Positions 11,101 to 16,624 of a stretch of 16,624 nt of DNA are shown here, in pieces; within the stretch, counting starts at the first letter, position 1; the number at the start of each line of letters is the position of its first letter. The stretch covers positions 1-16,624 of the forward strand of contig JBDRAU010000006.1 in assembly GCA_043823315.1 (NCBI GenBank), written 5' to 3'. Source of the DNA: JBDRAU01 sp043823315. Lineage in GTDB: Bacteria > Patescibacteriota > UBA1384 > DTJR01. The notes under the pieces were generated by a model. It was given only the letters and a program-made list of their open reading frames with translations, was not told the origin of the DNA and did no database searches. The position numbers and the translations under genes were made by a program.

Positions 11101-13897
11101 CATTTTTGCCTCCTTCAATCAGATACATCGCTACCTGATAATTAAATACCGAGTGAGTTTCCTCAATATATGAGAGCGCCTTACTGGTAACATCTTCCGG
11201 ATCAAAGTGGCCGGTGGCGACAGACTCAAGTACCCTCTCAACATTATATCCGCTGAATTTCACCAGCGCCTCTGTCCTTCTGTCCATTAGAGTTGCGGTC
11301 ATAGCGTTGATGTCTTCAGTGCCTCCGGCTAATAAACGTCTAATTAACCCTTTCTTGGCTGCCTCGTAGCTATTACTAGTGAGAAAATTCTTAACATTTT
11401 CGGTAATCCGCTCGGGATTTAGCCGGCCGGCAGAAGCAGCTGCAACTATCGATGTCTCGTCATCCGGCCACGACCTATATAAAAACTCTACCCTCTCGTC
11501 TTGCAACGTCTCGACCAATCCCCCAACATTGTCACCGCTTAGGAGCCGAGAAAAAACGCCCGATAGTCCGAACGACGTTGGTGAGAGAAAGTAGCTTCTT
11601 ACTTGAGGTCTGTTCAACTCTGTGGCAGATCTTTCAATTTGCTCTTCGGTCAGTTGCCAATCAGCGCTCATCTTTGTTAGCAAAACAGGTGCGACCTTTT
11701 CTGAATTTAGAAAATCAGACAATGCGGGATTCGCCTTTATTTTTTCGTAGCGAGCGGGAAGAAGTTTTAGAAATTCGGAACTCTGGCTACCGATCAAATA
11801 CGAGAAATCGGATGAGCTAAAATATCGCTCAAAACCCAGCGGATAATCTTGATTCACAATCTCTGCGGCTGCTTGGATTTGGGCCAACCATCTACCCTCT
11901 GATTCCACATACCTCGCAAAAACCAGCGGACAATAACCGGCTAATCTTTGATTATCGGGATCCTTGATAAGTTCGATAACGCCGACAATCCTTCTTTGAT
12001 AGTCGTCTGCAGAAGATGAGTTCCAATCGCTGACTTCGGCTAAAATTTTTCTAACCTCCGAAGAAGCGAGAATTTTCTTGAGTTCTCTCCTAAATTCCGG
12101 GCTGAAGTCAACTTGAGATAACGCCACCTCGATACCGGAATCCTCTTTAAGAACACCTTCCAACAGCTTGGATTGACCGATTCCTACTAGACCGCTGACA
12201 GACAATAAGTTGTCATTAAATACCTCGCGCGTTTGAGGCATAGATAACACTTCGCGGACTTCCTCTCGATTGTCATAAGGAAAAAGGTTGTATATATCAG
12301 TTTGGCTTGTTTCGAAAAGTACAGAGAGAATTTCAGCCACCTTTCGATCAAAGAGTAGGAGCTCTTCTCCGCTCCACTCATATCCTTTAAGTAAACGAGA
12401 TGCCCCGAGAAGAATACCGCCGAACACCCCGCTTAGCAGGCTTTTCTCTCCGCTCTCGATACGCTTTCTATCCTCCTTAGAAAAACTCCGAGTAATGTCT
12501 AGAAAATTATCAAGCATTTGCAAAGCTTCCGCGTTATTTGTCGCAAGACTGGTAAGCCTCTCGAACTCGCCGCTGGGTCCGTAACCATTCTCGAACTTCT
12601 TAAGCTCCTCCTTCTTGAAATTTGCAATCACCGAATCGGATACATTTTGCGGAATCTCCACCCCCTCCTCCCTTGCCTCCTTTATATAGCCAACAAAGTA
12701 GAGATCGCAGCCAGTCCCGAGCTCATAATGCTGAAGCCTTGCTAAAATGTCTTTATTCTCGGAATGCGCCTTCGCCAGAAGAATCAAATGCCTAACCGCA
12801 TCAGCACGATTGCTGCGCTCATAGGGTGCTTCTTCTTGGCTGGCGCCAGGATATGTCTGATCGATAACTTCATACAAATAATCTATAACTAGCGGTGTAA
12901 TTTCTGATGAATCCCCTAAATTAGTTATTACCTCCCTCGCTAAATCAATTTTTTGGTGAACGAGGGATAGAGGAGTCTTGAAGAGCTGTTTTACCCTTCG
13001 TTCGACATAACCCCTCTGTCCATGACTCTTGGCGTGCTCCTTGATAATTTTGCAAAGTGTACTTGAGCTCACCAGTGAATCGGAGTCCGTAGCCCGCAGG
13101 TTTCTATCAACAAACTTCGCTTCAATCGCTCTTTGCAAAGAGCGATTTGTTATTTGCGAAAGATGATTTGCTAAAAATTCAGCCTCGCCGGCACTATTGT
13201 ATGTACAGGAATTAAAAACTATTTTGGCAAGAGAGTTAATTTCTTCCTCTGAAAGCTGATTCGCATTTAAGCTACCGATTTTATCGAAAAAATTAACCAT
13301 TTTCCAGAACCTAGCGTTTTTGAAATCTCCGTCAAATCTTTTTAGAAATGGGAGTTTTGCTAATTTTTTTGAATATTGAAACACTGCTAATTGCGATTCC
13401 TTAGAAGTACTCGCAATCTCAAAAATCAATTGATGTGCCGTCCACCCATACTTAAAATTGTCAGGGTCTTTGTCATATTCCGCTAGCAGTGTCTGCGTTA
13501 AATCTCCGGCACAACGGGGAAAGACTTCGCAAAACTCTTTCATTTTCTTTAAAAGCTCATCGGGATTTTTTCCCATAACCTGCGTAAGCTTGTCTTTGAG
13601 ATAACTCGATATTTGTTCGACGGAATTTTGATATGAATTAAGCCGCTCCAAAAACTCGCTTTTTTCAGCTTGTGCCGCCTCTCCGGAAGCAAAACCTTGG
13701 TTAATTTTTCCCCTTAACTCTGTCAATCTCTCCTGATCCTCGATAATGCTCCTCGCCAGCTCATCGTCGGAAAGAATCTGCTCTGGCGTTTCGGTCTTTC
13801 TGGCTTCAACTTGCTCATCAACAAAGCTAGCCTCCTCCCGGGCCTTTTCGATATCCCCAACTCTGTCGATATGTAGATCTTCCCCTTCTGGTGACAT
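8162..13897 (-). CDS. Giant protein: helical repeats, ART-like segment, DUF294-type nucleotidyltransferase
   Basis: A 1911-residue protein without signal peptide or clear membrane helix, hence probably cytosolic. Residues 1-110 are charged and coiled-coil-like. About 110-1230 is largely helical, with tandem repeats of about 71 residues at roughly 785-1000. Residues about 1238-1335 resemble an ADP-ribosyltransferase: 'FVLHGTSEASEQAISGGM' (H1244), then 'GSPGFFT' (1268-1274); the catalytic Glu is not evident. Residues about 1600-1710 are a Pol-beta-fold nucleotidyltransferase of DUF294/GlnD type: 'SMTSSTSRNEAVFASDYDLL' (D1626, D1628) and a third acid in 'LDLKAV' (D1703). Residues about 1770-1895 match the helical DUF294 C-terminal domain ('FLTWRLRSNV...DPMSFTNVERERFNKHI'). 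The usual CBS/cNMP partners are absent. The gene starts 27 nt after uvrD; no good Shine-Dalgarno is seen. Function unknown; nucleotidylation or ADP-ribosylation of a target is an inference. Confidence 0.85.
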   Translation of the reverse strand: MSPEGEDLHIDRVGDIEKAREEASFVDEQVEARKTETPEQILSDDELARSIIEDQERLTELRGKINQGFASGEAAQAEKSEFLERLNSYQNSVEQISSYLKDKLTQVMGKNPDELLKKMKEFCEVFPRCAGDLTQTLLAEYDKDPDNFKYGWTAHQLIFEIASTSKESQLAVFQYSKKLAKLPFLKRFDGDFKNARFWKMVNFFDKIGSLNANQLSEEEINSLAKIVFNSCTYNSAGEAEFLANHLSQITNRSLQRAIEAKFVDRNLRATDSDSLVSSSTLCKIIKEHAKSHGQRGYVERRVKQLFKTPLSLVHQKIDLAREVITNLGDSSEITPLVIDYLYEVIDQTYPGASQEEAPYERSNRADAVRHLILLAKAHSENKDILARLQHYELGTGCDLYFVGYIKEAREEGVEIPQNVSDSVIANFKKEELKKFENGYGPSGEFERLTSLATNNAEALQMLDNFLDITRSFSKEDRKRIESGEKSLLSGVFGGILLGASRLLKGYEWSGEELLLFDRKVAEILSVLFETSQTDIYNLFPYDNREEVREVLSMPQTREVFNDNLLSVSGLVGIGQSKLLEGVLKEDSGIEVALSQVDFSPEFRRELKKILASSEVRKILAEVSDWNSSSADDYQRRIVGVIELIKDPDNQRLAGYCPLVFARYVESEGRWLAQIQAAAEIVNQDYPLGFERYFSSSDFSYLIGSQSSEFLKLLPARYEKIKANPALSDFLNSEKVAPVLLTKMSADWQLTEEQIERSATELNRPQVRSYFLSPTSFGLSGVFSRLLSGDNVGGLVETLQDERVEFLYRSWPDDETSIVAAASAGRLNPERITENVKNFLTSNSYEAAKKGLIRRLLAGGTEDINAMTATLMDRRTEALVKFSGYNVERVLESVATGHFDPEDVTSKALSYIEETHSVFNYQVAMYLIEGGKNVDQIIDICEDPKIILLYEKINNPGLIFKSLFNQDVPVESLNLDLIGDDIKSAVEYAREFNRGELSIGIVIYCSEGQRAERFKQLVDVFSQDILTQNYVTTILPTLSFSQLEKYTSEEGRKLIERALETCPPAVYLIENLSLEEFAEVLQSPLAQNYETERTVSPVPPTLEELKDEDRILDQFESYFNMLFFRPDGARLVRKLDKSLRTPRQPGASDNYNYLMMSLLGPELKGQAEEARSRMPLPTRGEQQLVHAISSEFQGEKKAANDFTEYYRQEGYNSNYLRHDREVGTEAQMLASKDVFDRRGFSFVLHGTSEASEQAISGGMAGGRMMENYGSPGFFTVFDLGQSYMQLRGGGAIVLLRDDLRNSYVNLEMSDWQGEWGVSRLSSAEQGKTSTLVRAIPRSCIALESTPENAENEITGLMLKEHEEKQTGVRTRAFEEVKKRLKASGDFERVHQTFLSLYEQMRQSDIPESEILRTVDIYMSSFLVGRLYQDGKSDKLQKVIEKIASDDSGRRIDPYIFISYIAHYDDVQTVSPYSNSQWYEKPIHGSLLDNLDPNASAEELEKQLQRYILVDQQATLEQKGWKPLFAHNRYLEEHGFPPSLRFIPENMAYILIGQKNGEDIRVARANSENVLWNIGEVRRKIAEVAIDYAIKWASQEAVKNEGRVPDRSAYCISMTSSTSRNEAVFASDYDLLLLVDDQKTQADHSVFFNLLKNALFSRFDELGYNIDAGGMHTTGFDVCLDELDEETSDSQGRFSQRVEITSMLDLKAVKEEDKPLVDRFIARALEKMKTENEALTKYVVFSGVDKFRKFFLEGSSQVMAGDPARDIKVMFTRILNFEAYHLMLRHIDKVLASGEQPPASTTDRLKFLEEAGVFSGGEFIQAEDRIKALIPEYSNMTLSEMLVVAHQDFLTWRLRSNVIYDSAHNQGIDPMSFTNVERERFNKHITVIREYLRSMSQRVQGEVRLYEAPYVVS

Positions 13898-13903
13898 ATT
13901 TAT

Positions 13904-13909
13904 ATTTTA
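13904..13909 (-). promoter_or_regulatory. Possible -10 box of the giant gene
   Basis: TAAAAT on the minus strand lies exactly 6 nt before the ATG at 13897, the same spacing as at the pseudouridine synthase gene, and no Shine-Dalgarno is present. The -35 is weak, and co-transcription with uvrD is an equally good explanation. Confidence 0.25.
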
Positions 13910-13924
13910 ACCCATCACCCCTGT

Positions 13925-16624
13925 TTAAGCCAGTGAATCGGGACAGATGTTTTTGTAGGGACAATTGCGGCACTGGAAAGGATTTGGCTTGGCTTTAAAG
14001 TCTTCCTGTTTAATCCCCTCGGCCACTTCCTTTATCATCTCCTCGGTTTTATTAAGATCCTTTTGGCCAAATTTTTTGGTGGCTTTGAGGTCTGACTCGA
14101 TAAAAACCAAGGTTGTTTTGCAAATAACATTATGTTTACTTTGCCACGCCAGGGCATACATTTTCATTTGTGTTGACTTGGACGCTCTAGAGTCTGCGTC
14201 CTTTTGCGAATCAACTTCGGAAGTTTTAAAATCAAGCACCTCCCCTCCCTCGCTTTTGACAACCAGATCGTATCGCCCCCTTACCAAAACATTTCCAGTC
14301 CTAAACTCAAAACTTTCCTCGACGGCATCAGGCACGAATTTGCTCTTCTGGTCCTCGTTGAAAAATTTTGCCAAAGTTTCAAGACCTTTTCTTTTTCTCT
14401 CCTGCTCCTGTTCTCGGGTGATGAAACCTTCGGAGATAAAAGATTGTTCAAAGTCAGAAATCATACTCTGAAGATCGGGTTTTTCACCAATCATTTTGCG
14501 CGCGTAATATCGCCCGACAGCTTCGTGAATAGCGGTTCCATACATAAAGTGCCAGCTTGTTGGAAGCGGAATTCGTATAACACTTGAGAGATAATATTTT
14601 TTTGGACAAGTAAAATAGTCGTCGATCTGTTGACGCGAAAGCCGCATCAGGGAATTTTTCTTGATTGTTTTTCTGTGCTCCGATTGTTTAACCAAGTCAA
14701 ACCTTTTCATTTTCTCAAGCGCACTTAGCTTATAGCGACTCTTGGCAATATTCGGGTCATCTAAAAGTTCCAGTACAAACGGAGATAATTTTTTTGCCCT
14801 CTTGCCCCCATAGTCAACTGCCCAACTCAAAAACAAATAATCCTTGGCGCGCGTCGAGGCAACGTAAAAAAGCCGGCGCTCTTCTTGGAGATGGTAGTCC
14901 CCTTTTGGCAGACATTCTTTGATAAGCTCATCCGGAATTGAAATTGCTTCGCGCTGGTTTCGGGAGGGAAATCTTTCGGAAACCATATTTGAAACGAACA
15001 CCACCGGCCACTCAAGACCTTTAGAGCTATGCGCCGTCATCAGGTTTACGGCATCAAGGTCGGGGTCAATATCTGACGCAGAAACTTCGTCAGACACACT
15101 CATGATGAGTTCGAGATTTTCCAAAAATGCTAATACGGATTTGTCGTGACTAGTTCTATCGAATTGGCTAATGCGCTCGAAAAACTTAGCAATATTGGTA
15201 ATTTTTATCTGTGCTTCTACAGAGTCAAGTGAAACGAGCTTTTTAAAAATCTTCTTCTCTTTGAGAAACTCAAATAAAATCTCACCTGCCGTATGCTTGA
15301 CGCTCTGGGAGCGAAAATGCTTGATGTCCCAAAGAAGAGACTGGATATCTTTATCCTGCGAGTTTTCGAAAAGTTCAAAAAATGACTTATTCTCTCTTTT
15401 TGTCTTGGCGTAATAAATTGACAATATAGAATCATCAACATCATAAATCTCACTTCGCGCCAAGTGATAAAAGGAAAGGTTGTCATCTTCGTACGCAATA
15501 CACTTAAAAAACGCCACAATCATTTTGATTTCGTTTTGCAAAAAGAGCGAGGACGTTCCCGCAAAAACAAAAGGTATTTTTTTATAGGTTAGCGCTTGAA
15601 TAAAAGGATCAAGGTGGGAGTTGGCACGAGTTAAAATAGCAAAATCCTTATTTCGTAATTTTTTCTCTTTTTTTAAATCTATGATTTTTTTAACAACCAA
15701 GTCTGCCTCGTCAGACAAAGTTTCGCTGCTTAAGAGTTGTGGAAGCGGTCCGTACTTCTGGGCCTTAAGTTTTTTGTTGATTTTGTTTTTTACTTCGAGG
15801 CGATCGGGATCGTTATGACGGATTAGCCTGTAGGCGCTATCGAGAATTTCCTGGGTTGAGCGGTAATTCTGATTTAGGACAATCTCGCGGCACAAGGGGT
15901 GATCGGATTTAAACGACAGAATGTTGGAGATCGATGCACCGCGGAAACGGTAAATCGATTGGTCGTCGTCCCCTACCACGGTAATATTTTTGTTTGTTTT
16001 AGATATTAATTTGACCAGTTCGTATTGAGCAAAGTTGGTATCCTGAAATTCATCAACCAAAATATATTTAAATTTTTCCTGAACTTCCTTGAGTACTTTT
16101 TTGTTATCTTTAAGTAGTTTATAGGCAAGAAAAATCTGATCGCCGTAATCTAAATTCCCTTCCTGAATCATTAATTCTTGATATCTCGCATAAGCTTTTG
16201 CGAGTTCCAGCTGTCTTTCGGATTCCTCCCGCTCCTCCCCACTTTTAACTTTTACCTGCCTGCCAGTAGGCATGGACTTTTTACTTTTAACTTGAGCGAG
16301 GTGGAGGTACTCCTCCGACGAGATCAGTTCATCCTTTAGGCGCGAAAAATATTTAATCAATTCCTCAATGTGCGAGATCGGATTTGAAATCGGGCGATAA
16401 TATTTCAAGTCGAAGCTGTAAAGATTTTCGCGCATAAAAATTGCCTGCTCTGCAGTTGAGAGAATTTTGAAGTTCGCTGGTAACCCAAGATCAATTGCAT
16501 AGTCGCGAAGAAGCCTATCTCCAAAAGCGTGAAAGGTGGAAATCTGCGTATCAACAAAACCGTATGGCACAAGCTTATCAACCCTCTCCTCCATTTCGGT
16601 GGCCGCTTTGTCAGTGAAAGTCAG
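13925..16624 (-). CDS. UvrD/PcrA-type helicase with C-terminal Fe-S RecB-family nuclease (partial, N-terminus off the right edge)
   Basis: Superfamily 1 DNA helicase. The frame is open to the window edge and starts with motif Ia 'LTFTDKAATEM', so Walker A lies outside. Numbering from the Met at 16594: II 'DEFQDTN' (181-187), III 'GDDDQSIYRFRGA' (208-220), IV 'NQNYRST' (241-247), V 'TAHSSKGLEW' (520-529), VI 'EERRLFYVASTRAKDYL' (571-587). Residues about 650-889 form a PD-(D/E)XK nuclease: H690 in 'GTAIHEA', D776 in 'GRYDLV', D788-x-K790, 'QMKMY' (809-813). Cys663 with C875-x2-C878-x5-C884 would hold an AddB/Cas4-like Fe-S cluster. It thus resembles AdnAB/AddAB-type end-processing enzymes for double-strand break repair. 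A palindromic 42-bp insertion sits in subdomain 1B (residues about 103-117). The giant gene follows after 27 nt. Confidence 0.93.
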   Translation of the reverse strand: MTFTDKAATEMEERVDKLVPYGFVDTQISTFHAFGDRLLRDYAIDLGLPANFKILSTAEQAIFMRENLYSFDLKYYRPISNPISHIEELIKYFSRLKDELISSEEYLHLAQVKSKKSMPTGRQVKVKSGEEREESERQLELAKAYARYQELMIQEGNLDYGDQIFLAYKLLKDNKKVLKEVQEKFKYILVDEFQDTNFAQYELVKLISKTNKNITVVGDDDQSIYRFRGASISNILSFKSDHPLCREIVLNQNYRSTQEILDSAYRLIRHNDPDRLEVKNKINKKLKAQKYGPLPQLLSSETLSDEADLVVKKIIDLKKEKKLRNKDFAILTRANSHLDPFIQALTYKKIPFVFAGTSSLFLQNEIKMIVAFFKCIAYEDDNLSFYHLARSEIYDVDDSILSIYYAKTKRENKSFFELFENSQDKDIQSLLWDIKHFRSQSVKHTAGEILFEFLKEKKIFKKLVSLDSVEAQIKITNIAKFFERISQFDRTSHDKSVLAFLENLELIMSVSDEVSASDIDPDLDAVNLMTAHSSKGLEWPVVFVSNMVSERFPSRNQREAISIPDELIKECLPKGDYHLQEERRLFYVASTRAKDYLFLSWAVDYGGKRAKKLSPFVLELLDDPNIAKSRYKLSALEKMKRFDLVKQSEHRKTIKKNSLMRLSRQQIDDYFTCPKKYYLSSVIRIPLPTSWHFMYGTAIHEAVGRYYARKMIGEKPDLQSMISDFEQSFISEGFITREQEQERKRKGLETLAKFFNEDQKSKFVPDAVEESFEFRTGNVLVRGRYDLVVKSEGGEVLDFKTSEVDSQKDADSRASKSTQMKMYALAWQSKHNVICKTTLVFIESDLKATKKFGQKDLNKTEEMIKEVAEGIKQEDFKAKPNPFQCRNCPYKNICPDSLA
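16241..16293. repeat. Short palindromic element inserted in frame in uvrD, flanked by 11-bp direct repeats
   Basis: The direct repeats ACTTTTAACTT (16241-16251 and 16283-16293) are 42 nt apart, exactly 14 codons. Between them lies a GC-rich inverted core CTGCCTGCCAGTAGGCATGG (16256-16275, with TGCCT/AGGCA arms). In the protein this adds a stretch containing SMPTGRQVK inside a helical region. The structure (palindromic core plus target-site-like duplications) is that of a small mobile palindrome. Confidence 0.6.

Noticed and set aside
11452..11820. Plus-strand open frame of 122 codons.
   Set aside because: Antisense to the internally repeated part of the giant protein, without promoter or ribosome site.
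8162..13897. Possible artefactual fusion of several genes into the giant frame.
   Set aside because: The frame is uninterrupted for 5.7 kb with consistent protein-like composition and internal repeats crossing the middle, and no internal ribosome site plus start pair stood out.
13965..14471. Plus-strand open frame of 168 codons.
   Set aside because: It is antisense to conserved nuclease motifs of the helicase-nuclease gene, has no ribosome site, and its translation looks like a shadow (many Ser/Leu/Phe).

Overview
The window looks like a piece of a small-genome bacterium of the Candidate Phyla Radiation (Patescibacteria). This is an inference. It rests on roughly 40% G+C, very compact packing, short stripped-down housekeeping enzymes (RluA without S4, Dus without its C-terminal domain), many small membrane or secreted proteins of no known family, and a giant cytosolic protein. 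UGA is used as an ordinary stop (for example at the ends of dus and the HAD gene), so the UGA=Gly code of Gracilibacteria/SR1 is not indicated. No rRNA, tRNA, CRISPR array, transposase or phage gene was seen.

Layout. Left part (1-3000, all minus): an edge-truncated DsbA-like thioredoxin; a fused NUDIX plus guanylate-kinase-family protein; a small Cys/His protein translationally coupled to a bactofilin-like membrane protein, which is driven by a TTGACA promoter and a structured 77-nt leader. Positions 3059-3710 hold two plus-strand genes: a one-cluster ferredoxin and a GC-richer small secreted protein, closed by a strong bidirectional terminator shared with dus. Positions 3720-5335 (minus) encode two RNA-modification enzymes, a short tRNA-dihydrouridine synthase and an RluA-type pseudouridine synthase. 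A plus-strand HAD 5'-nucleotidase (5395-5997) follows, meeting rmuC tail to tail. Next come a pair of small membrane proteins, then the 1911-residue giant protein (8162-13897), then a UvrD-like helicase with a C-terminal Fe-S RecB-type nuclease that runs off the right edge.

How the genes fit together. RmuC and the helicase-nuclease are DNA recombination/repair proteins. The NUDIX-kinase fusion and the HAD nucleotidase suggest nucleotide salvage or sanitation. Dus and Rlu act on RNA. The giant protein is the most unusual item: a long helical N-terminal region with at least three tandem repeats of about 71 residues, an ADP-ribosyltransferase-like 'HGT...GFFT' segment, and a C-terminal DUF294/GlnD-type nucleotidyltransferase with its helical partner domain. 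It starts 27 bp after uvrD and is probably co-transcribed or driven by a leaderless promoter.

Regulation. Several genes (rluA, dus, the HAD gene, possibly the giant gene) have a -10 box only 6 to 9 nt before the start codon and no usable Shine-Dalgarno, suggesting leaderless mRNAs. Others (bactofilin, DsbA, NUDIX-kinase, the secreted protein) have clear Shine-Dalgarno sequences. Small palindromes sit in several promoters, and one palindromic element has inserted in frame into uvrD.
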